This document shows positions 38,905-49,979 of a DNA stretch of 64,000 bases, in pieces. Where the stretch lies: contig NZ_AJTS01000023.1 of assembly GCF_000275725.1 (NCBI RefSeq), positions 1 to 64,000 of the forward strand, read 5' to 3'. Below the pieces are notes generated by a model that did no database searches, was not told where the DNA came from, and worked only from the letters and a program-made list of their open reading frames with translations. The stretch is from Vreelandella stevensii S18214 (GTDB lineage: Bacteria; Pseudomonadota; Gammaproteobacteria; Pseudomonadales; Halomonadaceae). The position numbers and the translations under genes were made by a program. Positions within the stretch are counted from its first letter, which is position 1. The number at the start of each line of letters is the position of its first letter.

Positions 38905-39844
38905 GCGCCTCGGCCTGCTCCACCGCTTGTTCAACGCCCGCACTGCGGGCGTTTTAGCGTTGGTACTGCTGCTCGGTGGCTGTGCCCGCGCCCCCGTGCT
39001 GCTGGAAAGCACCCAGCGCGACCTGCCGCCGCAAACCGAGCTGCAAGACGTGCCGTTCTTCGCCCAGACCGAATACCAGTGTGGCCCCGCCACCCTGGCC
39101 ATGGTGCTGACCCATGAAGGGGTAAACACCAGCGTCGATGAGCTGATCCCCCAGGTGTTCATTCCGGGGCGGGATGGCAGCGTGCAACCGGAAATGCTGG
39201 CCACGGTGCGTCGCCAGGAACGGCTGGCGATCCCCATTCGCGCCACCATGGATGCCCTTCTGGGCCACCTGGCGGCGGGTGACCCGGTGGTGGTCATGCA
39301 GAACCTGGCGCTGCCCGCCTTCCCCATGTGGCACTACGCGGTGGCCATTGGCTACGACCTGCCCGATGAAACGCTGTTGCTGCGTAGCGGCGAGATCGAG
39401 CGCCACCGCCTGTCGTTCAGCCGCTTCGATGCCACCTGGGCGCGCAGCCAGCGCTGGGGGTTCGTAGTCAGCCAGCCCGGCACGCTGCCCGAAGGTGTCA
39501 CGGCGCGCAATGCGCTAGAGGCCATTAGTGCCTTTGAAGAGCAGCACGGATCAGAGAAAACGCTGAGCAGTTGGCAGGCATTCAGTGAACGCTTCCCGCA
39601 AAATCCTACTGGGCAGTTTGCGCTAGGCAATGCCCTGTATGCCGATGGCCAGCCCGAAGCCGCCCTGGCCGCCTTCGAGACGGCCACGAGCCTCGACCCA
39701 GAGATGGGTGCTGCGTGGCTCAACCTGGCCATCCTGCAGTTTCAGCAAGCGCGCCTTGCAGACGCCAGAGCATCGCTTACCCAAGCCGCTTCCCTTGAAG
39801 GCGAATGGCAGCCCCGGGCTAGACAGCTTTTGGAAACGCTATAG
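38882..39844 (+). CDS. PA2778-family lipoprotein cysteine peptidase with TPR
   Basis: The protein has 320 residues. The lipobox LLGGC gives C34. A C39-like papain fold follows, with C67 in EYQCGPATL and H151 in MWHYAVAIGYD as the likely catalytic pair. The C-terminal 100 residues hold TPR-like helices (FALGNALYADGQPEAALAAFETATSLDP). ATG 38882 lies inside the preceding gene. It probably acts in the periplasm with the PA2779-like partner; substrate unknown. Confidence 0.8.
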   Translation: MSIRLPAKRLGLLHRLFNARTAGVLALVLLLGGCARAPVLLESTQRDLPPQTELQDVPFFAQTEYQCGPATLAMVLTHEGVNTSVDELIPQVFIPGRDGSVQPEMLATVRRQERLAIPIRATMDALLGHLAAGDPVVVMQNLALPAFPMWHYAVAIGYDLPDETLLLRSGEIERHRLSFSRFDATWARSQRWGFVVSQPGTLPEGVTARNALEAISAFEEQHGSEKTLSSWQAFSERFPQNPTGQFALGNALYADGQPEAALAAFETATSLDPEMGAAWLNLAILQFQQARLADARASLTQAASLEGEWQPRARQLLETL

Positions 39845-39903
39845 CGTCGCCCTGAAGAGCCGTGAGAGGAAGCTTCAACTCGCGACGGTGCTGAAATGCA
39901 CTC

Positions 39904-39984
39904 GTGGGAGGGAGCTTCAGCTCGCGACAGTGGCCTGGCCAGGGCGCCTGACGGCGCCATTCGCCCGCTGAAGCGGCCTCCCAC
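39904..39984. repeat. REPIN-like palindromic element 1 (81 bp)
   Basis: It starts GTGGGAGGGAGCTTCAGC and ends GCTGAAGCGGCCTCCCAC, an 18-bp terminal inverted repeat with two mismatches. An inner hairpin GGCGCC-TGAC-GGCGCC sits inside. It lies between convergent genes. A partial, degenerate copy may lie at 39864-39903. Confidence 0.85.
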
Positions 39985-40010
39985 AGAAGCGTGAAGCCTG
40001 AAATGCACTC

Positions 40011-40091
40011 GTGGGAGGGAGCTTCAGCTCGCGATAGGGGCCTGGCCGAGGCGTCTGACGACGCCATTCGCCCGCTAAAGCGGCCTCCCAC
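40011..40091. repeat. REPIN-like palindromic element 2 (81 bp)
   Basis: Same length and orientation as element 1, starting 107 bp later. The inner hairpin is GGCGTC-TGAC-GACGCC: relative to element 1, both halves of one base pair have changed together, so pairing is kept. Confidence 0.85.
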
Positions 40092-40141
40092 CGATACTGA
40101 CAGGCAGGGCCAACCTTTGCAGAAAGGCCCGTCCTGACCGC

Positions 40142-41533
40142 TTAGAACACCCGGTTCAGGCCATTTTGTGCCGCCACTCGGTAGGCTTCTGCCATGGTGG
40201 GGTAATTGAAGGTGGTGTTGACGAAGTACTTGAGCGTGTTGGCCTTGCCCTCCTGCTGCATGATGGCCATGCCGATGTGCAGGATCTCCGATGCCTGGTC
40301 GCCAAAGCAGTGGATACCGAGAATTTCCAGGGTGTCCTGGTGGAACAGGATCTTCAGCATGCCGACCGTATCACCGGTGATCTGGGCACGGGCGGTATCC
40401 TTGAAAAACGCTTTGCCGACTTCGTAAGGCACTTTGGCTTCGGTCAGCTCGCGCTCGTTGGGGCCAAAGGAGCTGATTTCAGGAATGGTATAGATACCGG
40501 TCGGCACGTCGCTGACGAAACGGTACTCCTTCTCAAGCAGCTCGTTGCACGAGTTGAGCCCCTGATCGTAGGCGGCACTGGCCAGGCTTGGCCAACCAAT
40601 CACGTCGCCTGCGGCATAGATATGCGGAATCCCCGTGCGGTAGTGTTCATCCACGCTCAGCTGGCCGCGACCGTTGGCCTCCAGGCCGATGTTTTCCAGC
40701 CCCAGGCTATCGGTGTTGCCGGTGCGGCCGTTGGCCCACAGGAAGGCATCGGCGCGGATTTTCTTGCCGGATTTGAGGCGCACTACCACCCCGGCTTCGT
40801 CGCCTTCGACACTGGCGTACTCTTCGTTGTGACGAATCAGCACGCCGTGCTTGCGCAGATGATACGACAGCGCATCGCTGATCTCGTCGTCCAGGAACGA
40901 CAGCAGGCTATCGCGGTTGTTGATCAGATCCACCTTGACGCCCAGACCAGAAAAGATCGAGGCGTATTCACAGCCGATGACCCCGGCACCAAAAATCACC
41001 AACGTGCGCGGCGTATGCGATAGGCTGAGAATGGTATCCGAGCAGTAGATGCGCGGGTGGCGGAAGTTGATGTCTGCCGGACGGTAAGGCCGAGAGCCCG
41101 TGGCAATGACGATCTTCTTGGCCACCAGCTCTTCCATGCCTTCCTGGCGGTCACGCACCACCACGGTGTGTTCGTCCTTGAAGCGGGCAACGCCATGGAA
41201 CAGGTCGATGCGGTTACGCGCATAGAAAGTGGTGCGCATTTCGACCTGTTTGTCGATAGTGCCGCGAGAGCGCTCCATCACTTTGGGAAACGAGAACCAG
41301 CGGGGTTCACCGATGTCGCGGAACATGCGGTTGGTGTTGAAGGCCATGATCTGCTTGACCTGATGGCGCAACGCCTTGGAAGGAATCGTGCCCCAGTGGG
41401 TACAGTTGCCCCCTACCTGCGCCTGCTTTTCGATAATCGCCACGCGCATGCCATGTTTGGCTGCGTTGATGGCAGCGCTCTCGCCCGCCGGGCCAGTACC
41501 GATTACCACGACATCATAATTGTGAACCGCCAT
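40142..41533 (-). CDS. sthA: Soluble pyridine nucleotide transhydrogenase
   Basis: This FAD flavoprotein exchanges hydride between NADPH and NAD+. [19 protein letters not shown] is the FAD fold. [16 protein letters not shown] has Thr where related disulfide reductases have a second Cys, the known SthA signature. It has 463 residues. It is adjacent to nqrM and the nqr operon as in Pseudomonas, linking NAD(P)H balance to respiration. Confidence 0.96.
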   Translation of the reverse strand: MAVHNYDVVVIGTGPAGESAAINAAKHGMRVAIIEKQAQVGGNCTHWGTIPSKALRHQVKQIMAFNTNRMFRDIGEPRWFSFPKVMERSRGTIDKQVEMRTTFYARNRIDLFHGVARFKDEHTVVVRDRQEGMEELVAKKIVIATGSRPYRPADINFRHPRIYCSDTILSLSHTPRTLVIFGAGVIGCEYASIFSGLGVKVDLINNRDSLLSFLDDEISDALSYHLRKHGVLIRHNEEYASVEGDEAGVVVRLKSGKKIRADAFLWANGRTGNTDSLGLENIGLEANGRGQLSVDEHYRTGIPHIYAAGDVIGWPSLASAAYDQGLNSCNELLEKEYRFVSDVPTGIYTIPEISSFGPNERELTEAKVPYEVGKAFFKDTARAQITGDTVGMLKILFHQDTLEILGIHCFGDQASEILHIGMAIMQQEGKANTLKYFVNTTFNYPTMAEAYRVAAQNGLNRVF

Positions 41534-41566
41534 AGGGTTTCGTTCTCCTTGAAAATAAACGGGAGC

Positions 41567-41821
41567 CTAGCGACGCGTGGCGTCGTAGCCCAGGTCGGCA
41601 CCACTGCTTTCGTCACTGCGACGGCGTTCACTGGTACGCTTGCGGTTCTCTTCTTCGCATACTTCGTCCTTACCGCCGCAGATATCGCAGCCATCCTTCA
41701 AACCGAGCTGGTTGAGCCCGCCACAGGAGCCTGCAATGGGCTTGCGTCCCATCAGTACGCCCACCGCCATTGCGGTCATTACCAGCGCCATGAAGCCAAA
41801 TACCAGTAGCCAGATTGCCAT
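41567..41821 (-). CDS. nqrM: Na+-NQR maturation protein NqrM
   Basis: The protein has 84 residues: one N-terminal membrane span (LLVFGFMALVMTAMAVGVLM) and four cysteines C33, C45, C48, C55 in GSCGGL and DGCDICGGKDEVC. This matches NqrM, needed to deliver iron to the NqrD/NqrE cysteine site. It lies 181 bp after nqrF, beyond a hairpin, so it probably has some independent expression. Confidence 0.92.
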   Translation of the reverse strand: MAIWLLVFGFMALVMTAMAVGVLMGRKPIAGSCGGLNQLGLKDGCDICGGKDEVCEEENRKRTSERRRSDESSGADLGYDATRR

Positions 41822-41953
41822 GATGTTCTCCCAGCAGTGTTGCTAGCATCGTTGAATGGTCACACCTGCCGACCACGGTTGGGTCAATAAGTGCCTTGAA
41901 AGTTGGCCCTATTGTACCTCAGCCAACACAAAATGATCAGGCATAAACGCCAA

Positions 41954-41979
41954 CGGGGCTGACCCGAAGGTCAGCCCCG
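41954..41979 (-). terminator. Hairpin terminator after nqrF
   Basis: A perfect 11-bp stem, CGGGGCTGACC (41954-41964) and GGTCAGCCCCG (41969-41979), has a CGAA loop 23 nt behind the nqrF stop. On the minus strand it is followed by TTGGCGTTTAT, a weak T-tract. Confidence 0.65.
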
Positions 41980-42002
41980 CTGTGGAGCGCGTCTGCGCTA
42001 CC

Positions 42003-43235
42003 TTAGCCGCCGAAGTCATCCAGCAGGATGTTTTCCGGCTCTACCCCCATATCAAGCAGCAGCTTGATAACAGAGGCATTCATCATGGGCGGCCCACACA
42101 TGTAGTACTCACAATCTTCAGGCGCCGGGTGGTCCTTCAGATAGTTTTCGTACAGTACGTTGTGAATGAAGCCCGTCGGGCCTTCCCAGTTGTCTTCCGG
42201 CTGTGGATCGGACAGCGCCAGATGCCACTGGAAGTTCGGGAACTCTTCGGCCAACTGGTCGTACTCTTCGTTGTAGAAGGTCTCGCGCCAGGAGCGCGCA
42301 CCGTACCAGAACGAAATCTTGCGGTCCGACTTCAGTCGCTTGAGCTGGTCGAAGATATGGCTACGCATCGGGGCCATACCGGCACCACCACCGATGAAGA
42401 CCATTTCCGCGTCGGTGTCCTTGGCGAAGAACTCACCAAACGGACCCATGACCGTCACTTTGTCACCCGGCTTCAGGTTGAAGACGTAGGTAGACATCAG
42501 GCCAGGCGGATGGCTGCTGCCCGGAGGCGGCGTGGCGATACGGATGTTGAACTTGAGGAGGCCTTTCTCTTCCGGGTAGTTCGCCATGGAGTAGGCGCGG
42601 ATCACTTCCTCGTTGCTCTTGTGGGTAATGTCGAACAGGCCGAATTTTTCCCAGTCGCCACGATACTCTTCTTCGATGTCGAAATCGGAGAACTTGATAT
42701 CGTAAGGCGGTGCCACCAGCTGCACGTAACCACCCGCACGGAAGGCGACTTCTTCACCTTCAGGCAGCTTCAGGTTCAGCTCCTTGATGAAGGTCGCCAC
42801 GTTGGGGTTGGCGGTGACTTCGGTTTCCCACTTCTTCACGCCGAAGACTTCTTCCGGCACTTCCACTTTCATGTCCTGCTTCACAGGTACCTGACAGGAA
42901 AGACGCCAGCCTTCTTTCTTCTCACGCATGGTGAAGTGAGACTCTTCGGTGGGCAGGATAGAGCCGCCGCCCTCTTCCACTCGGCATTTGCACTGGGCGC
43001 AAGAACCACCGCCACCACAGGCAGACGACAGGAAGATGCCGTTGGCCGCCAGGGTGTTGAGCAGCTTACCGCCGGCCTGAGTTTTCAGAGTGTGCTCGGG
43101 GTCGCCGTTGACTTCGATGGTCACGTCCCCGCTACTCACTAGCTTGCTACGCGCTGCCAGAATGATCCCCGTCAAGCTGATGACGATGACCGTGAACATG
43201 ACAACACCGAGCAAGATGACAGATGTATCAACCAT
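42003..43235 (-). CDS. nqrF: Na+-NQR subunit F (NADH dehydrogenase, [2Fe-2S]/FAD)
   Basis: This is the NADH entry subunit: one N-terminal membrane span, a ferredoxin-type [2Fe-2S] domain with C73, C79, C82 and C114 ([12 protein letters not shown]), then an FAD/NADH reductase domain ([33 protein letters not shown]). The 410 residues match Vibrio NqrF. It is the last gene of nqrABCDEF. Confidence 0.98.
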   Translation of the reverse strand: MVDTSVILLGVVMFTVIVISLTGIILAARSKLVSSGDVTIEVNGDPEHTLKTQAGGKLLNTLAANGIFLSSACGGGGSCAQCKCRVEEGGGSILPTEESHFTMREKKEGWRLSCQVPVKQDMKVEVPEEVFGVKKWETEVTANPNVATFIKELNLKLPEGEEVAFRAGGYVQLVAPPYDIKFSDFDIEEEYRGDWEKFGLFDITHKSNEEVIRAYSMANYPEEKGLLKFNIRIATPPPGSSHPPGLMSTYVFNLKPGDKVTVMGPFGEFFAKDTDAEMVFIGGGAGMAPMRSHIFDQLKRLKSDRKISFWYGARSWRETFYNEEYDQLAEEFPNFQWHLALSDPQPEDNWEGPTGFIHNVLYENYLKDHPAPEDCEYYMCGPPMMNASVIKLLLDMGVEPENILLDDFGG

Positions 43236-43305
43236 GTCGGTTTCCTATTGCTGAAGGTTTTCTGTACCTCGGCAGCCCGGGGGCTGCCGAGAAAACCGGC
43301 TCCGA

Positions 43306-43923
43306 TTACAGCTGGATGCCCGAGAAGGACATGAAGCCCAGTGACATCAAGCCAACGGTGATAAACGTGATACCCAGACCCTGCAGGCCGCCAGGCACGT
43401 CGCTATACTTCAGCTTCTCGCGGATACCGGCCAGCGCGGTAATGGCCAGCGCCCAGCCTACCCCCGAACCGAAGCCGTACATCACGGATTCGCCGAAGTT
43501 ATAGTTACGCTCCACCATGAACAGTACGCCACCCAGGATGGCACAGTTTACGGTGATCAGCGGCAGGAATACGCCCAGCGCGTTGTACAGCGCAGGTACG
43601 TACTTATCCAGGAACATCTCCAGGATCTGCACCAGCGCAGCAATAACGCCGATGTAGCTCAGCAGGCCAAGGAACGAGAGATCGATGTTCTCTGCACCGC
43701 TGATACCCGTCCAAGTCAGCGCGCCCTCTGCCAACAGCAGATTGAATACCAGGTTGTTCACCGGTACGGAAATGGTCAATACCACGATAACCGCGATACC
43801 CAGACCGAATGCCGCCGAGACCTTCTTGGAAACCGCCAGGAAAGTACACATCCCGAGGAAGAAAGCCAGCGCCAGGTTCTCGACGAAAACCGAAGCAACG
43901 AAAAGGCTTAGATAGTGTTCCAT
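43306..43923 (-). CDS. nqrE: Na+-NQR subunit E
   Basis: The protein has 205 residues with six membrane segments. [10 protein letters not shown] and AILGGVLFM hold the cysteines that, with NqrD, bind an intramembrane iron site. It starts 1 bp after nqrD. Confidence 0.97.
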   Translation of the reverse strand: MEHYLSLFVASVFVENLALAFFLGMCTFLAVSKKVSAAFGLGIAVIVVLTISVPVNNLVFNLLLAEGALTWTGISGAENIDLSFLGLLSYIGVIAALVQILEMFLDKYVPALYNALGVFLPLITVNCAILGGVLFMVERNYNFGESVMYGFGSGVGWALAITALAGIREKLKYSDVPGGLQGLGITFITVGLMSLGFMSFSGIQL

Positions 43924-43924
43924 G

Positions 43925-44599
43925 TTACACAGCCTCCTTCGGCTTGGTGTTGTGCTTCATCTTGAACTCGTTGTCTTCAACCTGCTCGGGGTTGTAGGCA
44001 CGAATCGCCCAGATCAACAGACCGATGATGAAGAAGGCAGACGGCGGCAGCAGCAGCAAGCCGTTCGGCACGTACCAGCCACCATCTTGCACGGCGGGCA
44101 GCAGCGTGAAGCCGAAGACGCTACCGGCACCCAGCAGCTCGCGGAAGAATGCCACGACCATCAGGACGAAACCGTAGCCCAAACCGTTACCGATACCGTC
44201 CATGAAGGACATACCGGGCGAGTTGGACATCGCAAAGCCTTCTGCACGCCCCATGACGATACAGTTGGTGATGATCAGACCAACGAAGACCGACAGCTGC
44301 TTGGACATCTCGTAGGCAAATGCCTGAAGAATCTGATCGACCACGATAACCAGCGAGGCGATGATCGTCATCTGCACGATGATACGGATCGAGGACGGAA
44401 TGTGGTTCCGAATCAACGAAACGAACAGGTTCGAGAACGCACACACGAACACGACCGCCAGCGTCATGACCAGCGATACGCTCATGCTGGTGGTTACCGC
44501 CAGCGCCGAACAGATACCAAGGATCTGCAGAGCAATGGGGTTATTCTTGAAAATTGGCGCCGTTAAGACGCTTTTTGCATTGACGTCCGCCATGATCAA
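43925..44599 (-). CDS. nqrD: Na+-NQR subunit D
   Basis: The protein has 224 residues with six membrane segments. LGICSALAV and [15 protein letters not shown] carry the paired cysteines of the NqrD/RnfE family. It overlaps nqrC by 4 bp. Confidence 0.97.
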   Translation of the reverse strand: MIMADVNAKSVLTAPIFKNNPIALQILGICSALAVTTSMSVSLVMTLAVVFVCAFSNLFVSLIRNHIPSSIRIIVQMTIIASLVIVVDQILQAFAYEMSKQLSVFVGLIITNCIVMGRAEGFAMSNSPGMSFMDGIGNGLGYGFVLMVVAFFRELLGAGSVFGFTLLPAVQDGGWYVPNGLLLLPPSAFFIIGLLIWAIRAYNPEQVEDNEFKMKHNTKPKEAV

Positions 44600-45411
44600 G
44601 CTCCTTCCACTTCGAGTTCGACGTCAGCGTCCTGAGCGTCTTCCTGGTCAACGCCACTGCGGAACCTGGCCAGGTATTCACCGAAGCCTTCTGGGCTCAG
44701 CCAGAACTGCAGCATGTTGTTAACCCCGTTGACGGTCAGGGTAGCGCCCGAGAGACCATCGACTTCGTAGTCGCCGCTACCACCACCTTGCACGACACGA
44801 ATCGCCGGGGTCAGCTCGCCATCTTCGTCGAAGATTTGCTTGCCTTCCCACTGGGCCTGCCAACGCGGGTTGTTGACTTCAGCACCCAGCCCTGGGGTTT
44901 CGCTGTGCTCGAAGTAGGTGATACCCACGATGGTGTTGCCGTCGCCTTCAACCGCGAGGAAGCCACGCATTAGGCCCCACAGGCCCTGGCCACGGATCGG
45001 CAGGATGATCTGCTCCGGGTCGTCCGGGTCACCCACCAGATAAACGGTGGCGTAGTTTTCGACCCGCGACAAGCCTGCCGGGTCACGCTGACCTGACAGA
45101 GTGCGCGAGGCCGCCGGATCACGACGAGCTTCGAAACCGTCGTAGGTTTCAGGGTCGTGCTGGTCGGAGTACTCACCGGTCTCGAGGCTCACCACACGTG
45201 GTGTTACTTCACGGAAAGCGGCTTCGACGTCCATGCCCCTTTCGTAAAGATTGGCAACACGCAGGATGTTGGTCTTACGGTCGAGCTCCTGGTTGAGCTG
45301 CTGCATGGGGCGTAGCGCAACGGCCGCCGTCGAAACGATGACCGAGCACACGATACACAGCGAAAACGCTACGACCAGTACTTTCTTGATGGAGTTGTTA
45401 CCTTGTGCCAT
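44596..45411 (-). CDS. nqrC: Na+-NQR subunit C (covalent FMN)
   Basis: The protein has 271 residues, with one N-terminal membrane span and a periplasmic FMN domain. The flavinylation motif is DGLSGATLT, with T224 as the FMN-bearing residue (Vibrio T225). ApbE is needed to attach the FMN. Its start overlaps the nqrB stop by 1 bp. Confidence 0.97.
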   Translation of the reverse strand: MAQGNNSIKKVLVVAFSLCIVCSVIVSTAAVALRPMQQLNQELDRKTNILRVANLYERGMDVEAAFREVTPRVVSLETGEYSDQHDPETYDGFEARRDPAASRTLSGQRDPAGLSRVENYATVYLVGDPDDPEQIILPIRGQGLWGLMRGFLAVEGDGNTIVGITYFEHSETPGLGAEVNNPRWQAQWEGKQIFDEDGELTPAIRVVQGGGSGDYEVDGLSGATLTVNGVNNMLQFWLSPEGFGEYLARFRSGVDQEDAQDADVELEVEGA

Positions 45412-46637
45412 TAGGCAGTCTCCTCGGCCGGTGTGCCAGTGCGCTTGAGACGGCGCTTGACGTTGGCCTGGACGAACATGTGGTCAATCAGCGGCGCGAA
45501 CAGGTTGGCGAACAGGATGGCCAGCATGATGCCTTCCGGGAAGGCCGGGTTCACCACGCGGATCAGCACGGTCATGACACCGATCAGCGCACCGAACAGC
45601 AGGCGACCTTGGTTGGTCATCGCTGCCGACACGGGGTCGGTTGCCATGAACACCATCCCGAAGGCAAAACCACCCACTACCAGGTGCCAGTACCAGGGCA
45701 TCGCGAACATGGCGTTGGTGTCGGAGCCGATCAGATTGAACAGCGTACTGGTGATCACCATACCCAGGAACACGCCCAGCATGATTCGCCAGTTGGCAAT
45801 CTTGGTCCACAGTAGCACCGCAGCACCGATCAGAATTGCCAGGGTCGACACTTCACCCACGGAGCCCGGTACGTAGCCAATGAAGGCATCCCACCAGGTG
45901 TAGGCGCTGGTCAGCGCGCTCATGCCGTCCTGGAAAGCGATGGACAGCGCCGTGGCACCGGTGTAACCGTCGGCGGCAACCCATACTGCGTCACCGGATA
46001 TCTGCGCCGGGTAAGCGAAGTAGAGGAACGCACGACCGGTCAGCGCGGGGTTCAGGAAGTTCTTGCCGGTACCGCCGAAGATTTCCTTACCGATTACCAC
46101 ACCGAAGGTGATACCCAGAGCCACCTGCCAGAGCGGAATGGTCGCCGGAAGGATCAGTGCGAACAGCACGGAAGTGACGAAGAAGCCTTCGTTGACTTCA
46201 TGGCCACGCTTGACCGCGAACAGGACTTCCCAGAAACCCCCGACCGCGAAGGTCACCAGATAGATGGGCAGGAAGTAGGTGGCACCGAGGACGAAGTTGG
46301 CCCACAGGCTACCCGGATCATGGCCACTCGCCAGGGTCATCATGATCGCTTCGCGCCAGCCCCCCATGGAAGCATAGCCTGCTTCGATGGCGGTATTGGC
46401 TTGCCAACCAGCGTTCCACATACCAAAGAACATGGCCGGGAAAGTACACATCCACACGGTGATCATGATGCGTTTCAGATCGACGCCATCACGAACGTGG
46501 GCAGTGGTCTTGGCAACACTCGGGGGTGAGTAGAAGATGGTGTCTACCGCTTCGTACAGCGGATAGAACTTCTCGTACTTGCCACCCTTGTGGAAATGCG
46601 GCTCGAGATTATCGAGTGTTTGTCGAATACCCATCAT
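45411..46637 (-). CDS. nqrB: Na+-NQR subunit B (covalent FMN, riboflavin site)
   Basis: The protein has 408 residues with about ten membrane spans. The covalent FMN motif is [10 protein letters not shown] (T229). The main quinone and Na+ path runs through this subunit. It overlaps nqrA by 1 bp. Confidence 0.98.
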   Translation of the reverse strand: MMGIRQTLDNLEPHFHKGGKYEKFYPLYEAVDTIFYSPPSVAKTTAHVRDGVDLKRIMITVWMCTFPAMFFGMWNAGWQANTAIEAGYASMGGWREAIMMTLASGHDPGSLWANFVLGATYFLPIYLVTFAVGGFWEVLFAVKRGHEVNEGFFVTSVLFALILPATIPLWQVALGITFGVVIGKEIFGGTGKNFLNPALTGRAFLYFAYPAQISGDAVWVAADGYTGATALSIAFQDGMSALTSAYTWWDAFIGYVPGSVGEVSTLAILIGAAVLLWTKIANWRIMLGVFLGMVITSTLFNLIGSDTNAMFAMPWYWHLVVGGFAFGMVFMATDPVSAAMTNQGRLLFGALIGVMTVLIRVVNPAFPEGIMLAILFANLFAPLIDHMFVQANVKRRLKRTGTPAEETA

Positions 46638-47986
46638 CAGGCCTCTTTCTCGATCATGGTGAGATTGTCACGCAGGATGGGGCCGTACTCGTATTTGCCG
46701 GGGCAAACGTAGGTACACAGCGCCAGATCCTCTTCGTCCAGCTCCAGACACCCGAGCTGCATGGCAACCTCAATGTCGCCCACAATCAGCGAACGCAGCA
46801 GCTGCGTCGGCATGACATCCAACGGCATGACGCGCTCGTAGTTGCCCACCGGCACCATGGCACGCTCGGAGCCATTGGTGGAAGTGGTTGGCGCGTAGTT
46901 GCTCAGGCCTTTGAACTTGGACAGGTAGATGCCCATGATGGAGTGACGGTTCGCACCCATTGAGAGCCATCCCATAAAGGCGCGCTTGTTACCCTCTTCC
47001 AACAAACTGAGCTGGTTATGGAAGCGACCCAGATAGGTGATATTGCCCTCGGCGGCAAAGCCTGAAAATACCGAACCGGAAATGACACGAGTGTCGTCCG
47101 GTTGGATCACTTCGCCTGCCAGGAGTTCCTGGGTGCTGGCGCCGACGCGGGTGCGCAGCAGACGAGGTTTCTCAGCGCGTGGGCCGCCGACCGCGACGAT
47201 GCGGGTGACGTCCAGCTTGCCTTCCACGAACAGTTTGCCGAACGCAATCACGTCCTGGTAGCCGATGTGCCACACTTTCTTGTGCAGCGCGACAGGCGAC
47301 AGGTAGTGAATGTGCGTACCGACTAGGCCTGCAGGGTGCGGCCCGGCAAAGCTTTCGGTCTTGACGCCGCTGACATCGCTGCCGGGCAGTGATGCGTTGG
47401 CACCCGTGCACAGAAAAACGTTGCCCTCGGTCAGGCGGGTTAGCACCTTGAGGCCGTCTTCGAATGCCTGGGAGTTCTCATTGATGATGAGTGCCGGGTC
47501 AGCGCTGAGCGGATGGGTATCCACGGCGGTGACGAAGATATCGGCAGGAACGCTGTCGATGGCAGGCGTGCGCGAGAAGGGACGGGTGCGCAAGGCAGTC
47601 CAGAGACCCGACTCGACCAGTTGATCGACAACGGTCTGACGATCCAACTGTCCTAAAGTGCCACGATCATGGGAAGCGAATGTCATCGCTTCTTCATTTT
47701 CGTCGACTTTAATGACCACAGACAGCAAACGACGTTTTTCGCCACGGTTGATAGCGACTACTTCACCAGCGGCGGGTGCGGTGAAGCGCACGCCGTCGAC
47801 TTTCTTGTCGGTGAAGAGCAGTTGGCCTAGTTTGACCTTATCCCCTTCCTGAACTTCCATCGTTGGCTTCATGCCAACGTAGTCGGTGCCCAGGATTGCC
47901 ACGTGACGCACAAGCTGCGCATCTTCAATACGCTGCTCAGGCGCTCCCGTGATGGGGAGATCCAGGCCTTTTTTGACTTCGATCAT
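46637..47986 (-). CDS. nqrA: Na+-NQR subunit A
   Basis: This cytoplasmic subunit (449 residues) is the first gene of the operon. IKKGLDLPI-type start, [19 protein letters not shown] (a biotinyl-like hammerhead) and [13 protein letters not shown] segments are typical. The 284-bp gap upstream (47987-48270) should hold the promoter; I see no clear -35/-10 pair there. Confidence 0.97.
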   Translation of the reverse strand: MIEVKKGLDLPITGAPEQRIEDAQLVRHVAILGTDYVGMKPTMEVQEGDKVKLGQLLFTDKKVDGVRFTAPAAGEVVAINRGEKRRLLSVVIKVDENEEAMTFASHDRGTLGQLDRQTVVDQLVESGLWTALRTRPFSRTPAIDSVPADIFVTAVDTHPLSADPALIINENSQAFEDGLKVLTRLTEGNVFLCTGANASLPGSDVSGVKTESFAGPHPAGLVGTHIHYLSPVALHKKVWHIGYQDVIAFGKLFVEGKLDVTRIVAVGGPRAEKPRLLRTRVGASTQELLAGEVIQPDDTRVISGSVFSGFAAEGNITYLGRFHNQLSLLEEGNKRAFMGWLSMGANRHSIMGIYLSKFKGLSNYAPTTSTNGSERAMVPVGNYERVMPLDVMPTQLLRSLIVGDIEVAMQLGCLELDEEDLALCTYVCPGKYEYGPILRDNLTMIEKEA

Positions 47987-48189
47987 AGTCTCGCCCAGTT
48001 GATGGATCGGATATACGAAGGTAAGGGGTTCGATTGCTTAATTTCTGCTCAGCGAATTCTTGTTTTCTGTTCAGATTGTTACCAGTCCGGCCCAAGCAAG
48101 CTTGGACCACCCCGAAAAAATCCCTCGTATTATAAAGATAAGCGCGGCCAATGACCACATCCATGACCGCCTCCGAAAGTGCTATATAC

Positions 48190-48212
48190 AAAAACGCCAC
48201 CCGAAGGTGGCG
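48190..48212 (-). terminator. Terminator of the gap gene
   Basis: A 7-bp stem, CGCCACC (48195-48201) and GGTGGCG (48206-48212), with a CGAA loop is followed by five T residues on the minus strand, about 60 nt after the GAPDH stop. Confidence 0.9.
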
Positions 48213-48270
48213 CTTGCAAGGCGTACTGTTTCAGCTAACGCTGTATTAGCCGAACACCCCGCCCGACCGC

Positions 48271-49746
48271 TCAGCTGGCCTGACGCGGCAGCTTCAGGAA
48301 CTGCACGTTGGACATATGCTGAAGAATGCGGATGACCTGGCAGCTATAGCCGAATTCGTTGTCGTACCAGACGTAGACCACGGCGTGGTTGCCGTTGGCG
48401 ATGGTCGCCTTGGCGTCCACGATACCGGCATGGCGGTTACCGACGAAATCGGACGAGACCACTTCGGCCGAATCGACGAAGTCGATCTGCTTCTGATAGG
48501 ACGAATCGATGGACATACGACGCAGGTAGTCGTTGAGCGCCACCGCATCGGTGCCCTTCTCCAGGGTCAGATTCAGAATTGCCATGGAGACGTTGGGCGT
48601 GGGTACGCGGATGGCGTTGCCGGTCAGTTTGCCTTCCAGCTCGGGCAGCGCCTTGGCGACGGCCTTGGCCGCACCGGTCTCGGTCAATACCATGTTCAGG
48701 GCAGCGCTGCGTCCGCGACGGTCACCCTTGTGGTAGTTGTCGATCAGGTTCTGGTCATTGGTGTAGGCATGCACGGTTTCTACATGGCCGTTTACCACAC
48801 CGAACTCATCGTTGAGCACTTTCAACACCGGCACGATAGCGTTGGTGGTGCACGACGCCGCCGATACGATGCGGTCGCTTTCGCCGATGGTTTCGTGGTT
48901 GATGCCAAACACGACGTTCTTGATATCGCCTTTGCCCGGCGCCGTAAGCAGCGCCTTGGCCGCGCCCTTGCACTCCAGATGCTGGCCCAGGCCCGCTTCG
49001 TCACGCCAGATACCAGTGTTGTCCACCACCACGGCGTTATCGATACCGTAAGCGGTGTAGTCGATCTCGCTGGGCGAATCGGCGTAGATCACCTGAACCA
49101 CGTTACCGTTGATGGTCAGTGTGCGTGCTTCGGCATCAACGCTGATGGTGCCATCGAAGGGGCCATGGACAGAGTCACGACGCAGCAGACTGGCGCGCTT
49201 TTCGAGGTCCTTGCTCACATCACCACGACCACGCACGACGATGGCACGCAAACGCAACAGGTTACCGCCACCGGCTTTTTCGACCATGACACGAGCCAGC
49301 AGACGGCCAATGCGGCCAAACCCGTAAAGCACCACGTCCTGGGGCTCGCCGGTACTGGCACCGGGCTGGTAGCCATCGATGATATCGCTCAGCTCACCGC
49401 GCAGGAAGGCGTTCAGGTCACCGCCGCCTTGGCGCTTGAACATCACCGCCAGCTTGCCTACATCGACGTGGGCCGGCCCCAGGTTCATCTCGCTCATGGC
49501 CTCGACGATTGGGAAGGTATCTTCCACGGACAGCTCGGTGCCCTCGATCTTGCGCACGAAACGATGGTCTTTAAGAATCCGAATCACCGACCGCTTGATC
49601 AGAGAACGTCCGAACATGGTGGCGACAACGTTGTTCTGGCGATACAGCTTCCCGACCAGCGGGATCATTTGCTCAGCCAGAGCTTCGTTGCTCTGCCAAT
49701 CCTGGAAAACGTTGTCGAGAGTTTGCTGACTCACGGGCGGCCTCAT
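48271..49746 (-). CDS. gap: Glyceraldehyde-3-phosphate dehydrogenase, long form
   Basis: The protein has 491 residues. The GAPDH core begins at YGFGRIGR (141-148), with the catalytic SAASCTTN (C299), NDQN and the C-terminal WYDNEFGYS. An N-terminal extension of about 135 residues (helical, with MIPLVGKLYRQNNVV) is absent from classical 330-residue GAPDH and matches the long-form enzyme beside nqr and mfd in Pseudomonas. Gluconeogenic or NADP preference is possible but unproven. It is divergent from mfd. Confidence 0.92.
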   Translation of the reverse strand: MRPPVSQQTLDNVFQDWQSNEALAEQMIPLVGKLYRQNNVVATMFGRSLIKRSVIRILKDHRFVRKIEGTELSVEDTFPIVEAMSEMNLGPAHVDVGKLAVMFKRQGGGDLNAFLRGELSDIIDGYQPGASTGEPQDVVLYGFGRIGRLLARVMVEKAGGGNLLRLRAIVVRGRGDVSKDLEKRASLLRRDSVHGPFDGTISVDAEARTLTINGNVVQVIYADSPSEIDYTAYGIDNAVVVDNTGIWRDEAGLGQHLECKGAAKALLTAPGKGDIKNVVFGINHETIGESDRIVSAASCTTNAIVPVLKVLNDEFGVVNGHVETVHAYTNDQNLIDNYHKGDRRGRSAALNMVLTETGAAKAVAKALPELEGKLTGNAIRVPTPNVSMAILNLTLEKGTDAVALNDYLRRMSIDSSYQKQIDFVDSAEVVSSDFVGNRHAGIVDAKATIANGNHAVVYVWYDNEFGYSCQVIRILQHMSNVQFLKLPRQAS

Positions 49747-49979
49747 AGGTAGTGAAGGGGATTTTCAGGGGGCATTATCCGGAGCCAGCGGCGTGGCCGC
49801 AATGAATGGATAGTCGCACAGGATGTAGGGGTATTACAGAAATAGGGCATTGACTACAAACACCCATGATGCAACGCGCGATGACGACCCCGCCCGGCCC
49901 ACGGGCCAAAAGGCGCTGCGTAAAAGTGTCGTTCGTGTATGATTCTGGTTCCGTTCCAGCGCAAAACGAAGCCGACTCC

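Noticed and set aside
48022-48176. A small gene between nqrA and gap
   Set aside because: Short open stretches on both strands lack a ribosome-binding site and any recognisable sequence.
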